From positions 1 through 64,000 of the forward strand of contig CAMNUE010000007.1 of the NCBI GenBank assembly GCA_946560065.1: a DNA stretch of 64,000 nt, written 5' to 3'. The DNA comes from an uncultured bacterium. GTDB lineage: Bacteria > Bacillota_I > Bacilli_A > RF39 > UBA660. Shown in pieces: positions 1 to 8,252 of the stretch; within the stretch, counting starts at the first letter, position 1, and each line of letters opens with the position of its first letter. A model generated the notes under the pieces. It did no database searches. It was not told the DNA's origin and was given only the letters and a program-made list of their open reading frames with translations. A program made the translations under genes and the position numbers.

Positions 1-89
1 AAACTGCTTAATTCTAATCCTGTACCTATAAATACAAAAGATAGCCCAAACAATATTAAAAATACCATCAATGATTTACGCTTAAACAT
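1..89 (-). CDS. N-terminus of a membrane or exported protein (partial)
   Basis: Only the first 29 codons lie in the window; the rest continues past its left edge. The start is MFKRKSLMV followed by a hydrophobic stretch (VFLILFGLSFVFIGTG), which looks like a signal peptide or membrane anchor. A purine-rich ribosome site (GAGGGGG) lies about 8 bases before the ATG, and a TTGACT-17-TATAAT promoter sits at 118-146. The function cannot be told from this fragment. Confidence 0.55.
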   Translation of the reverse strand, partial: MFKRKSLMVFLILFGLSFVFIGTGLELSS

Positions 90-117
90 ATATATATCCC
101 CCTCAATTTGTTAAAAT

Positions 118-146
118 ATTATACTATTATTCATAAAAATAGTCAA
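118..146 (-). promoter_or_regulatory. Promoter of the left-edge partial gene
   Basis: On the minus strand the -35 box is TTGACT (141-146) and the -10 box is TATAAT (118-123), with a 17-base spacer. Transcription would start about 20 bases before the ATG at 89. This is close to the sigma-A consensus. Confidence 0.6.
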
Positions 147-183
147 GTATTTTTAACATGTATTATAAATATTTTTTATAAAA

Positions 184-211
184 AAAAGATGGACATTTTC
201 CACCTTTTTCA
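184..211 (-). terminator. Rho-independent terminator after the SPFH gene
   Basis: The minus strand reads AAAAGGTGGA, a short loop, then a TCCATCTTTT arm running into T residues, directly after the SPFH stop codon. Confidence 0.6.
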
Positions 212-212
212 A

Positions 213-1112
213 TTAAAGTATATCTTTATTTTCATCTTTTTTTATAGTCTCAGCAATAGTAGTTCCAACAGTTGCTAGATTTTGCAATTCACTTGGAACA
301 ATAATTTTAGTAGCGTTTCCATTAGCAACTTCAACCATTGCTTCATAACTCTTGAATTTTAAAACTGCTTCATCCATTTCTGCATTCTTCAACAATTTTA
401 AACCTTGTGCAGTAGCTTCTTGAATTTTAATTATAGCCTCAGCTTCACCTTGTGCAGCTCTAATTTTAGCTTCCTTCTCAGCATCAGCTCTAAGAATAGT
501 ACTTTCTTTTTCACCTTCAGCAATTAAGATAGCCGCTTTCTTTTCACCTTCTGCCTTTAAGATTGCCTCACGTCTCTCACGTTCAGCTCTCATTTGCTTT
601 TCCATAGATTCTTGAATATCTTTTGGAGGTAAAATATTTTTAACCTCAACACGATTCACTTTAACTCCCCATGGATCAGTAGCCTCGTCTAAGATTGATC
701 TCATCTTAGTATTAATTACATCACGTGAAGTTAGTGTCTCATCAAGTTCAAGTTCTCCAATTATATTACGTAATGTTGTTGCTGTTAAATTTTCAATTGC
801 ATTAACTGGATTCTCAATTCCATAAGTATATAACTTAGAATCAGTTATTTGAAAATAAACAACAGTATCTATTTGCATAGTAACATTATCTTTTGTAATA
901 ACAGGTTGTGGTGCGAAATCCTTAACAATTTCTTTTAGACTCACATCATTAGCAACTCTTTCAATAAAAGGAATTACATAATGAAGTCCTGTTTGCATAG
1001 TACGATGATAAGCTCCAAGTCTTTCAACTACATATGCTCTTGATTGTGAAATTATTCTAATTCCTGATGCAGCAATCACTACAATAATGATTAAAACAAT
1101 TAATCCTGGCAT
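213..1112 (-). CDS. SPFH/Band 7 (stomatin-like, QmcA-type) membrane protein
   Basis: This is a stomatin/prohibitin-type scaffold of the membrane. It starts with one hydrophobic segment (residues 2-20) followed by the Band 7 domain, including the YVVERLGAYHRTMQTG segment typical of the QmcA branch. Residues about 160-225 form a long charged helix with repeated AEGEKKAAI-like units, the usual SPFH coiled coil. The length (299) is normal for the family. It lies directly downstream of an NfeD-family gene, the classic partner, and its ribosome site (GAGGAGG) is embedded in the last codons of that gene, so the two are translationally linked. The family organises membrane microdomains; the client here is unknown. 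Confidence 0.9.
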   Translation of the reverse strand: MPGLIVLIIIVVIAASGIRIISQSRAYVVERLGAYHRTMQTGLHYVIPFIERVANDVSLKEIVKDFAPQPVITKDNVTMQIDTVVYFQITDSKLYTYGIENPVNAIENLTATTLRNIIGELELDETLTSRDVINTKMRSILDEATDPWGVKVNRVEVKNILPPKDIQESMEKQMRAERERREAILKAEGEKKAAILIAEGEKESTILRADAEKEAKIRAAQGEAEAIIKIQEATAQGLKLLKNAEMDEAVLKFKSYEAMVEVANGNATKIIVPSELQNLATVGTTIAETIKKDENKDIL

Positions 1113-1113
1113 T

Positions 1114-1533
1114 TTACTCCTCCTCTACTTTAACGATGAGTTTAACACCATCAATAGCTAAAACTTTAACTTTAGCTCCAACAGCGATTTTAGAGTCAGA
1201 ACAAGCTGTCCAGATATTACCTAACACTTTGACTTCACCATTCTTATCCTTTTCAATTGCCTTAGTAACAGTAGCAACTTCCCCAATCACTCTATCAGAA
1301 TTAGTTGGAACAAACTCTCTAATTTTTAGCTTTTTTATCAAAGGTTTAGTAACAATTAAGGATACAATACTAACCACTATAAACACAATTAATTGGATAA
1401 AAACAGAATAAGTATACAAAGATGTTAACAATGAAGCAATTGCTCCTATTGCAAACCAAATAGTAACTAAATTAACTGTAAAAAGCTCTATCAGAATCAA
1501 AATTACAAAAGCGATAAACCAATTAATAGCCAT
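1114..1533 (-). CDS. NfeD family membrane protein
   Basis: This 139-residue protein has hydrophobic segments at about residues 5-35 and 42-62, then a small beta-rich domain (about 80-139: GEVATVTKAI, GEVKVLGNIW, KVLAIDGVKLIV) matching the OB-fold of short NfeD proteins. NfeD proteins partner SPFH proteins in membranes. It is the first gene of a two-gene operon, one base from the SPFH start codon, and reads from a TTGAAA-17-TATAAT promoter. It lacks the protease domain of long NfeD forms. Confidence 0.85.
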   Translation of the reverse strand: MAINWFIAFVILILIELFTVNLVTIWFAIGAIASLLTSLYTYSVFIQLIVFIVVSIVSLIVTKPLIKKLKIREFVPTNSDRVIGEVATVTKAIEKDKNGEVKVLGNIWTACSDSKIAVGAKVKVLAIDGVKLIVKVEEE

Positions 1534-1551
1534 AAACTCACCTCTACCTAA

Positions 1552-1580
1552 ATTATATGTTAAATAATTGTATATTTCAA
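1552..1580 (-). promoter_or_regulatory. Promoter of the NfeD-SPFH operon
   Basis: Minus-strand -35 TTGAAA (1575-1580), 17-base spacer, -10 TATAAT (1552-1557). The AGGTGAG ribosome site follows about 10 bases downstream. Confidence 0.65.
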
Positions 1581-1599
1581 CAAAATAATATATATTTCC

Positions 1600-1628
1600 T
1601 TGTTAAAAAAAAATATATATATTATAAT
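1600..1628 (+). promoter_or_regulatory. Promoter of the Ig-like surface protein gene
   Basis: -35 TTGTTA (1600-1605), 17-base spacer of A and TA runs, -10 TATAAT (1623-1628). It diverges from the NfeD promoter about 20 bases away. Confidence 0.6.
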
Positions 1629-1652
1629 TGAAATAAGATAGGAGTATGAGTT

Positions 1653-2366
1653 ATGAAGTTAAATGATAAAGAAAAGCTAATACTTTCTGCTATAATCGGT
1701 GGTTGGGGAATAATCCTAATAGGTAGTGGTTTTGCCATGAATAATAGTATTAAACCTATAATAAAAACAAACTATGAATTAAAAACATATAAAAAGCAAA
1801 TTGCGCAATCTCAAGCAAAAAGTAATGAAATTAAATTAAAAGACATCACAATAGAAATAAATAATCCAATAAGTGTTGATGTTAAAGATTATTTAGATAG
1901 TCTTGATAATATTAGTGAAGATACCCTAAAAAAATTGAGACTAGACACTTCTCTTGTAAATATAAATCAAGCAGGAACATATCAATATTCAGTTACTTAT
2001 AAAAAGAAAAAATATATAGCAAATGTAATTGTTAAGGAAAAGCAATTACCAAATGTAACATTCACATTAAAAACTTTATCATTCAAAGCAGGAGACTCAT
2101 TATCAACAAACCCAAGATCTTATATAAATGAACAAATTACTGATGAAGTTTTAAATAACATTACTCTTGATTTATCAGAAGTAAATAATCAAACACAAGG
2201 TGACTACAATTATTATATAACTTATAATGGTACAAAATACCAAGGAAAAATAGAGATAAGATATCCAGGTGCTACTATTATTACAAGGCCAGCAACAGAC
2301 CAACCTAAACAAGATGAACCAGCTCAAGATAATAACCAACAACAAACAACTCAACCAATAGCATAA
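1653..2366 (+). CDS. Membrane-anchored protein with two Ig-like repeats
   Basis: No specific family is recognised. An N-terminal hydrophobic segment (about residues 9-28) looks like a signal anchor. Two similar units of about 70 residues follow (about 55-128 and 132-203). Each has a KDYL/RSYINEQ-type segment, a DTSLVN or DLSEVN segment, and ends in GTYQYSVTYKKKKY or GDYNYYITYNGTKY. This pattern is typical of bacterial Ig-like surface domains. The last 30 residues are rich in Pro, Gln, Asp and Asn, like a wall-spanning tail. An exported structural role is likely. The gene is monocistronic, with its own promoter (1600-1628) and a shared bidirectional terminator. Confidence 0.7.
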   Translation: MKLNDKEKLILSAIIGGWGIILIGSGFAMNNSIKPIIKTNYELKTYKKQIAQSQAKSNEIKLKDITIEINNPISVDVKDYLDSLDNISEDTLKKLRLDTSLVNINQAGTYQYSVTYKKKKYIANVIVKEKQLPNVTFTLKTLSFKAGDSLSTNPRSYINEQITDEVLNNITLDLSEVNNQTQGDYNYYITYNGTKYQGKIEIRYPGATIITRPATDQPKQDEPAQDNNQQQTTQPIA

Positions 2367-2398
2367 AAATATCCACAATAATCTGTGGATATTTTTTT
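2366..2398. terminator. Bidirectional terminator between the Ig-like gene and fhs
   Basis: A perfect 12-bp stem (AAAATATCCACA / TGTGGATATTTT) with a 6-base loop has T runs on both strands, so it can serve both convergent genes. Confidence 0.85.
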
Positions 2399-4007
2399 AA
2401 CTTAAATTTACTATTTCACCGTCTACTACATCAATAAGTTCATAATTAGGCTTGCGTGATAAACCAGGCATAACCATAATATCTCCAAGTAAAACGGTAA
2501 TAAATCCTGCTCCTGAATAAATTTTTATATCTTTAACAGTAACCACAAAATCATCAGGAACACCGACTTTGTTTTTATCATCCGAAAATGAATATTGAGT
2601 TTTCGCAACACAAATCGGTAAATTAGAAATATTATTTTCCTCCAAAATTTTCATTTTATTATTAGCTTCATCACTAAACAAAACTTCTTTAGCACCATAA
2701 ATTTCTCTACATACCATATTAATTTTGTCCACAAGAGAATCTTCTACTTTATATAAAGGCTTAAATGAAGATTCATTACATTCCAATACTTTGTTAGCAA
2801 GCTCAATAGCACCATCACTACCTAATTTATAAGCACTCGAAACAGCATATTCATAATTTTTAGATTTACAATACTCTTCAAATAAAGCAACTTCACTATC
2901 TAAATCGCTATCAAATTTATTCAAACATACAACTATATTAACACCAAACTTCTTCAAATTTTCATAATGTTTATCAAGATTTGCAAAACCCTTTTCTATC
3001 GCTGCATCATTTTCCAAAAATATATCTTCCTTTTTTACTCCACCATGATACTTTAAAGCTTTAATAGTTGCAACTAAGACAACACAGTTTGGTTTTAAAT
3101 TCCCTAAACGACACTTAATATCAAAAAACTTTTCAGCACCCAAGTCAGCACCGAAACCTGCTTCTGTAACAACATAATCTGCATTAGTTAATGCCATTCT
3201 TGTAGCTACTAAACTATTACAACCATGTGCAATATTCGCAAAAGGTCCTCCATGAATTATCGTTGGAGTATTCTCAAGTGTCTGAACTAAATTTGGCATA
3301 AATGCATCTTTAAGTAATGCAACTAAAGAACCTTCAACATGTAACTCCCTTAAATAAACAAATTTACCATTGCCATTAATTCCAACAATAATATTACCAA
3401 GTTTTTCTCTTAAATCATCAAGTGACGTAGCTAAACAAAATAAAGCCATAATCTCACTTGCAGAACTAATTGAAAAACTATCATGTCTACTACCTAAATC
3501 AACATCTCTCAGCGCCCTATCATTCATATCTAAACATCTATTGAACAAAACAGTTTGAATATCTAATTGATTTCCAAAATAAATATGATTATCAATAGCC
3601 GCAGATATTAAATTATTTGCTGAAGTTATTGCATGGAAATCCCCAGTGAAATGTAAATTAATATCCTCCATTGGAACAACTTGACTATAACCTCCACCAG
3701 TTGCTCCTCCTTTAATTCCAAACACTGGCCCCATTGATGGCTCTCTAAGCGCAATAATAATTCTTTTATCAAGTTTTGCTAAAGCATCCCCTAAACCAAT
3801 ACTCACAGTAGTTTTACCTTCTCCTAAAGGGGTTGGACTAATTGCTGTTACAAGAATTAATTTTCCACTACTCTTACCATCAATCTTCTTAATTTTAGCC
3901 TTATAATCTCCATATAAAACAAGATCATCAGACCCCAATCCTATCTTCTTGCCTACATCCGTTATATGTAATTTTTTACTATTTCTAGAAATTTCTATAT
4001 CAGTCAT
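2397..4007 (-). CDS. fhs: Formate-tetrahydrofolate ligase
   Basis: It makes 10-formyl-tetrahydrofolate from formate, ATP and tetrahydrofolate in the cytoplasm, feeding purine and formyl-Met synthesis. The nucleotide-binding motif TPLGEGKTTVSIGLGDAL, the MGPVFGIKGGATGGGYSQVVPMEDINLHFTG region (given here by its parts MGPVFGIKGGATGGG and NLHFTGDFHAI) and the C-terminal GLSRKPNYELIDV are clear. I place the start at the ATG at 4007 (536 residues), because GGGTGAT precedes it at good spacing. An ATG 30 bases upstream has no ribosome site and falls within a possible promoter (TTGGTT-17-TACAAT, 4024-4052). The length is slightly below the usual 550-560. Formate would come from PflB, encoded in this window. 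Confidence 0.96.
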   Translation of the reverse strand: MTDIEISRNSKKLHITDVGKKIGLGSDDLVLYGDYKAKIKKIDGKSSGKLILVTAISPTPLGEGKTTVSIGLGDALAKLDKRIIIALREPSMGPVFGIKGGATGGGYSQVVPMEDINLHFTGDFHAITSANNLISAAIDNHIYFGNQLDIQTVLFNRCLDMNDRALRDVDLGSRHDSFSISSASEIMALFCLATSLDDLREKLGNIIVGINGNGKFVYLRELHVEGSLVALLKDAFMPNLVQTLENTPTIIHGGPFANIAHGCNSLVATRMALTNADYVVTEAGFGADLGAEKFFDIKCRLGNLKPNCVVLVATIKALKYHGGVKKEDIFLENDAAIEKGFANLDKHYENLKKFGVNIVVCLNKFDSDLDSEVALFEEYCKSKNYEYAVSSAYKLGSDGAIELANKVLECNESSFKPLYKVEDSLVDKINMVCREIYGAKEVLFSDEANNKMKILEENNISNLPICVAKTQYSFSDDKNKVGVPDDFVVTVKDIKIYSGAGFITVLLGDIMVMPGLSRKPNYELIDVVDGEIVNLS

Positions 4008-4213
4008 AATATCACCCACATTAATTGTATCATTCAATTAATCAAAAACCAACACTTTCAAAGTAAGATACCTATAAATATATTTTATCTAAAAAAATTA
4101 AATTTTACTAAAAATTATCTTTTACACTTAAATTAAAAACTAAAATTAATAATTAATTAAACAAAAAATTAAATTTCCAAAAAAAAGTATCATAAATTAA
4201 CAAAATCACTCCT

Positions 4214-4242
4214 TTGCATATAAAAAAACTCTATGTTAGTAT
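4214..4242 (+). promoter_or_regulatory. Possible promoter of the adhesin-sortase operon
   Basis: TTGCAT (4214-4219), 17-base spacer, TAGTAT (4237-4242). The match is moderate. If real, transcription starts near 4249, downstream of the ATG at 4233, which rules that ATG out as the adhesin start. Confidence 0.4.
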
Positions 4243-4261
4243 CTAACCCATTAAGAAAAAA

Positions 4262-4268
4262 AGGAGGG
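4262..4268 (+). promoter_or_regulatory. Strong ribosome binding site preceding an ATT codon
   Basis: AGGAGGG lies 6 bases before an in-frame ATT (4275-4277). No ATG, GTG or TTG stands at the proper distance. It is the best evidence for where translation of the adhesin starts. Confidence 0.6.
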
Positions 4269-4274
4269 ATTTTT

Positions 4275-5702
4275 ATTAAAAAGATTAAATTTTTCTTAAT
4301 GATAATTTTTGGTATGTTTCTATTTAGTAATATAAATGTTCATGCTGAAAGCGCATATTTCTATGAGGGAGAGTACATAGATGGAATTTATATGAATAAA
4401 TATCAATACTCTACTAAAACAACATTCTATCAAAAAGCTCGTTTTTTTAGAAAAACAGACACAGATGAATATGCTTATTGCATAGAGCCATTCCAGTTCT
4501 TCAATGAAGGTACACAATATGAATCTACTATTACTCCATATAATTTAACTGAGAGTCAAAAAGACAGAATCTCTAAGATTGCTTACTTTGGTTATGGTTA
4601 CGGAACGCATACTTCTACTAAATGGTATGCAATAACTCAATTTATGATTTGGCAAGCATCAGATCAAACTGGGGATTACTACTTTACAGATAGTTTAAAT
4701 GGCAATAGAGTCGACTATTTTAGTGAAGAAATTAATGAGATAAATTACTTAATTGATAACTATAATAAATTACCAAGTATTGCAGGAAAAGAATTCACGA
4801 CAGTTGAAGGATGGGACTTAACAATTGAAGATTATAATAATGCTTTAAGCAACTATCAAAGCAATCAAAAAGAATTAGTTTTAGAAGGAAATTATATCAA
4901 ACTCAATAAACCTAAAACTGGAGAATATAATTACACTCTAATAAGAAGAGAAAATAAACGCAAAAAACCAATTATCTTCTACCAAGCAAGCAAAAGTCAA
5001 AATATAATGAAAACTGGAGATCTAACTGATATTTTAATTAACTTTAAAGTGAAAGTAGTTAAAACTTCAATTAATATCACTAAGATAGATAAAGATACAA
5101 TGTCTATAACTCCAAGTGGAGAATCAATTCTTAATGGTGCAAAATACATGCTATATGACCAAAATATGAATGAGATTAAAGAACTCGAAATCCAAAACAA
5201 TCAAGCAACAATTGAAAATATCTACTTTGGAAAATACTACTTAAAAGAAATTAAAGCAGGAACAGGATATACATTAGACAATAAAGTCTATGAAATAAAC
5301 ATAGATAACTCTAACAATGCAGTAGACCTTTCACTACAAAATGAAGTTATAAAAAAGAAAATCACAATTAACAAACAATATGGAGAAAATAATTCTTTCC
5401 ACAATGAAGAAAACATTGAATTTGAAATATATGATAAAAATAATAATATAATTGAAACAATTCGAACAAATGAATTCGGAATTGCTGAAATAATTCTTCC
5501 CTATGGAGAATACACAATCATCCAAAAGAACACAACTGAAGGATATCATAAAGTTGAACCATTCAAAATAAATGTTGAAGATATAGAAGATGAAGTTATA
5601 GAATTAAAAGACTATAAAATACCAGTACCAGATACCAATACTAATATTCTATTACAAATGTTACTAAGCATCTTCAAATGCTTATTAATAATCATATGCT
5701 AA
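4275..5702 (+). CDS. Thioester-domain surface adhesin with Cna-B/SpaA-like repeats
   Basis: This is a predicted covalent adhesin or pilin-like surface protein. Counting from the ATT codon, residues 1-26 form a signal peptide ending near VHAES. A thioester domain follows, with its Cys in AYCIEP (Cys69) and Gln in the TQFMIW motif (Gln122), the pair that forms the internal thioester. Two Cna-B/SpaA-like domains (about 255-350 and 355-450) carry KID, LKEI and IIQK segments of the kind used for isopeptide bonds. The C-terminus has PVPDTNTN, then a hydrophobic tail, resembling a non-standard sorting signal without LPXTG or a basic end. A sortase gene overlaps its 3' end. The likely start is ATT, because AGGAGGG is 6 bases upstream; the ATG at 4233 lacks a ribosome site. 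Confidence 0.82.
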   Translation: MKKIKFFLMIIFGMFLFSNINVHAESAYFYEGEYIDGIYMNKYQYSTKTTFYQKARFFRKTDTDEYAYCIEPFQFFNEGTQYESTITPYNLTESQKDRISKIAYFGYGYGTHTSTKWYAITQFMIWQASDQTGDYYFTDSLNGNRVDYFSEEINEINYLIDNYNKLPSIAGKEFTTVEGWDLTIEDYNNALSNYQSNQKELVLEGNYIKLNKPKTGEYNYTLIRRENKRKKPIIFYQASKSQNIMKTGDLTDILINFKVKVVKTSINITKIDKDTMSITPSGESILNGAKYMLYDQNMNEIKELEIQNNQATIENIYFGKYYLKEIKAGTGYTLDNKVYEINIDNSNNAVDLSLQNEVIKKKITINKQYGENNSFHNEENIEFEIYDKNNNIIETIRTNEFGIAEIILPYGEYTIIQKNTTEGYHKVEPFKINVEDIEDEVIELKDYKIPVPDTNTNILLQMLLSIFKCLLIIIC

Positions 5703-6244
5703 AAAAAATTCTAATAACATTAATTATTCTAGCAACTATAACTTCAGTCATTACAACATTAAAAATATCAACAAATAAAAAAGAAAAGAAAAAACACACA
5801 TCCAATATAACAAATATTTATAGAAATAATTCAAAAAATAATTATCTACAGAATCAAATTGGTAATTTAGTAATCAAAAAAATAAATTTAAATGAACCAT
5901 TATTCGAAATAAATAGTTCAGAAAATACTATTGAAAAACATATCTCAATTTTAAAAGAATCAATATTTCCAAATCAAGAAAATAGTATAATCTTTTTAGC
6001 TGCACATTCTGGAATAGGTAAAATTGCATACTTTGAAGAATTAGATAATTTAGAACCAAATGACGAAGTTATCTTAATACTAAATAATAAGAAGTATACA
6101 TATATTGTAAAAAATAGCTGGGAAGAAAAAAAGAATGGTTATATCAATGTTAATAAAGAAATTAAAAATCAATTAATATTAACAACCTGTAGTCCTACAA
6201 AAGAAAATTATCAACTCATAGTAAATTGCATAGAAAAAGCTTAA
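5696..6244 (+). CDS. Sortase-like transpeptidase, active-site Arg not seen
   Basis: A membrane-anchored sortase-fold protein (N-terminal hydrophobic residues about 1-22, then a basic segment). The catalytic His is in LAAHSG (His104 from the 5696 start) and the catalytic Cys in LTTCSP (Cys165). The Arg normally found about eight residues after the Cys is replaced by Gln in NYQLIV (Gln173). The start overlaps the adhesin stop by 7 bases (ATGCTAA), so it is probably made by coupled translation and dedicated to that adhesin. An in-frame ATG at 5678 is the alternative start. Length is typical. Activity without the Arg is uncertain. Confidence 0.8.
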   Translation: MLKKILITLIILATITSVITTLKISTNKKEKKKHTSNITNIYRNNSKNNYLQNQIGNLVIKKINLNEPLFEINSSENTIEKHISILKESIFPNQENSIIFLAAHSGIGKIAYFEELDNLEPNDEVILILNNKKYTYIVKNSWEEKKNGYINVNKEIKNQLILTTCSPTKENYQLIVNCIEKA

Positions 6245-6260
6245 TTAATTAGGCTTTTTT
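6234..6260 (+). terminator. Terminator after the sortase gene
   Basis: AAAAAGC and GCTTTTT arms flank a 12-base loop and end in a T run. The structure overlaps the last sortase codons. Confidence 0.6.
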
Positions 6261-6285
6261 CTACTATTAATCACTTCTTTAATGT

Positions 6286-6316
6286 AATATTTTTATCGAT
6301 AATCGATAAAAATATA
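6286..6316. promoter_or_regulatory. Palindromic operator candidate next to a strong promoter
   Basis: AATATTTTTATCGAT and its near-perfect reverse complement (14 of 15 match) surround one central base. The dyad ends right against the -35 box TTGACA, so a dimeric regulator bound here would touch RNA polymerase. The XRE protein encoded two genes downstream is a possible but unproven ligand. Confidence 0.5.
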
Positions 6317-6345
6317 TTGACATTTAAGAAAAATATACTTAGAAT
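6317..6345 (+). promoter_or_regulatory. Promoter of the DUF2975-XRE-DUF4173 operon
   Basis: Perfect -35 TTGACA (6317-6322), 17-base spacer, -10 TAGAAT (6340-6345), followed by a GAGAGAGGTGA ribosome site and the ATG at 6365. Confidence 0.75.
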
Positions 6346-6364
6346 GAGAGAGAGGTGAAATATT

Positions 6365-6817
6365 ATGAGAAAAAATTTTTTAGCAAAAATTATATCAATT
6401 ATATTCAATTTAATTTTAATATTGGGAGTAATAAGTCTTCCATTTATTCCAAAATTGTATAATTTATTTAAAGATTACCAAGTTGAGTCTTTCGCAAATC
6501 ATAGTTTCTTATATCAACTTGCTTTCTACTCTTGCTTTATTATTTGTTTAATCATTGTCTTATTGCTTAATATTGTATTTATAAGCGTTTATAAAAGTAC
6601 TCCTTTTACAAAGAAAGTTGAAAATGCATTAAAGATATCATCCGTTATGTTTTTATTACTATCGGCGATAATTATTATTAAAATAATTTTTATCCCAACA
6701 ATATTATCATTTGCAGTTGCCTTTATTTGTTTAATAGCCTTTCTAAGTTTCTTTGTTCTTGCGGAGGTTATTAAACAAGCAATTGAATACAAAAATGAAA
6801 TAGATTATACAGTGTAG
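6365..6817 (+). CDS. DUF2975 family membrane protein
   Basis: Four hydrophobic segments (about residues 8-28, 47-73, 88-112, 115-135) with the family's STPFTKKVENAL loop and the C-terminal FVLAEVIKQAIEYKNE segment identify DUF2975. The function is not known. Members are very commonly followed, as here, by a short XRE/Cro-type regulator gene; the two are 9 bases apart. Confidence 0.85.
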   Translation: MRKNFLAKIISIIFNLILILGVISLPFIPKLYNLFKDYQVESFANHSFLYQLAFYSCFIICLIIVLLLNIVFISVYKSTPFTKKVENALKISSVMFLLLSAIIIIKIIFIPTILSFAVAFICLIAFLSFFVLAEVIKQAIEYKNEIDYTV

Positions 6818-6826
6818 GTGATAAAT

Positions 6827-7042
6827 ATGATTATAGTCAATTTAGATGTCGTAATGGCAAAAAGAAAAATGTCACTTAACAAACTAAGTGAATTAACAGG
6901 TATTACACCTGCCAATCTTTCAATATTAAAAACAAATAAAGCAAAAGCAATTAGATTTTCGACATTAGAAACAATATGTAAAGTTCTAAACTGTCAACCA
7001 GCAGATATTCTCGAATTTAGGTGTGATAAAGATGAAAAATAA
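6827..7042 (+). CDS. Small XRE/Cro-type HTH regulator (YozG-like)
   Basis: This 71-residue protein is almost only a helix-turn-helix domain: MSLNKLSELTGITPANLS, followed by FSTLETICKVLNCQPADILE, the usual XRE ending. I use the ATG at 6827 because AGGTGA precedes it; a GTG 9 bases earlier overlaps that ribosome site. It sits between a DUF2975 and a DUF4173 gene and overlaps the latter. It may regulate its own operon through the palindrome at 6286-6316, but that is inference. Confidence 0.9.
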   Translation: MIIVNLDVVMAKRKMSLNKLSELTGITPANLSILKTNKAKAIRFSTLETICKVLNCQPADILEFRCDKDEK

Positions 7043-8228
7043 AATTATAACTAAAAATGATGCAATAACCATAATAATTACTGCGTTAATAATTACAATC
7101 ATAAGTAATCTTAAAATAAATTGGTATTTAAAAGACATAGTTATTCCAGATTTAATAATCTTTGGAAGTTACTATTATATATTAAAAAAACACAAAGAAA
7201 AAACAAATAAAAAATACTTATTACTATTAATTCCCATACTATTAATACTTATAAGTAATTTTATAATAGAAATAGATTTTAGTAATAAATTATTAAATGC
7301 TATATTTCTACCCATACTACTGATATTCTTTTTTCTATACCTTACTAATAAAAACTTTCAAATAAAAGGAACCAGTTTAAAATGGATATTAAAATTATTC
7401 CCTAAAAACCTTTTTAGTAATCTATCATACTTAAAGTTTGAATCAGCAAACAATAATAATAAAAAAATAAAAAGTATCATTATTGGTAGCATAATTGGAG
7501 GAGTAATTGGGCTTGGAATTCTTTCACTTTTAACAAGTGCTGATGCCTACTTTAACTCCTTTATAAAAGCTATTATAGAAAATATGACTATAGACATAAA
7601 TAATTTAATAATACTCATTACAGTATTCATAATTATTTTTAGTATTCTAATAAACATAATTATAAATAAAAAAATTGAAATGACAACAATAAAAGAACAT
7701 GATATTGATAAAACAATACTTATAACCATTCTTTCTATAATGAATTTTATTTTCATTCTCTTCATAATTGCAGAAGTCTCAAAATTAACAACAAACTTTC
7801 TTCAATTACCAAAAGAATATACATATTCTAGTTATGCGAGAGAAGGATTTTTTCAACTACTAATCGTAACAATTATAAACTTCTCAGTAATAGCCTTCAT
7901 AGAGTACAAAACATTAATTAAAAATAAAGATAAAATAATCAAAAATTTGATTAGTCTATTAATTATCTTTAGTATGATACTAATATTAAATTCATATTAT
8001 CGTATGTTTTTATATATAGGAGCATATGGATTAACAGTATTAAGAAGTCAAGTAATTATCTTCCTAGCTATGGAAATAATATTATTCTCTATTTTAGCAA
8101 AAAAAGTAATAAGCGGAATTAAAAATGACGCTTACTTATACTTCATAATAATCACAACAACATACATACTTAACCTATACATATGTAATGATAAAATAAT
8201 TAATATAATTATGAAACTCATAAAATAA
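7032..8228 (+). CDS. DUF4173/DUF4153-like polytopic membrane protein
   Basis: About ten hydrophobic segments run through roughly 400 residues. The YTYSSYAREGFFQLL segment near residue 270 and the following YRMFLYIGAYGLTVLRSQV match the conserved core of DUF4173 membrane proteins. The function is unknown. The ATG at 7032 overlaps the regulator gene by 11 bases and has AGGTG upstream. It is last in an operon with DUF2975 and XRE genes, a common set whose regulator probably controls the membrane partners. Confidence 0.75.
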   Translation: MKNKIITKNDAITIIITALIITIISNLKINWYLKDIVIPDLIIFGSYYYILKKHKEKTNKKYLLLLIPILLILISNFIIEIDFSNKLLNAIFLPILLIFFFLYLTNKNFQIKGTSLKWILKLFPKNLFSNLSYLKFESANNNNKKIKSIIIGSIIGGVIGLGILSLLTSADAYFNSFIKAIIENMTIDINNLIILITVFIIIFSILINIIINKKIEMTTIKEHDIDKTILITILSIMNFIFILFIIAEVSKLTTNFLQLPKEYTYSSYAREGFFQLLIVTIINFSVIAFIEYKTLIKNKDKIIKNLISLLIIFSMILILNSYYRMFLYIGAYGLTVLRSQVIIFLAMEIILFSILAKKVISGIKNDAYLYFIIITTTYILNLYICNDKIINIIMKLIK

Positions 8229-8229
8229 A

Positions 8230-8252
8230 AGAAACTCCATTTTGGAGTTTTT
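8230..8252. terminator. Bidirectional terminator
   Basis: AAACTCC and GGAGTTT arms with a 5-base loop; T residues follow on the plus strand and an A/T-rich run on the minus strand. It lies between convergent genes. Confidence 0.75.

Noticed and set aside
4233..4274. ATG at 4233 as the adhesin start
   Set aside because: It has no ribosome site and would add MLVSNPLRKKGG in front of a normal signal peptide, over the strong AGGAGGG site.
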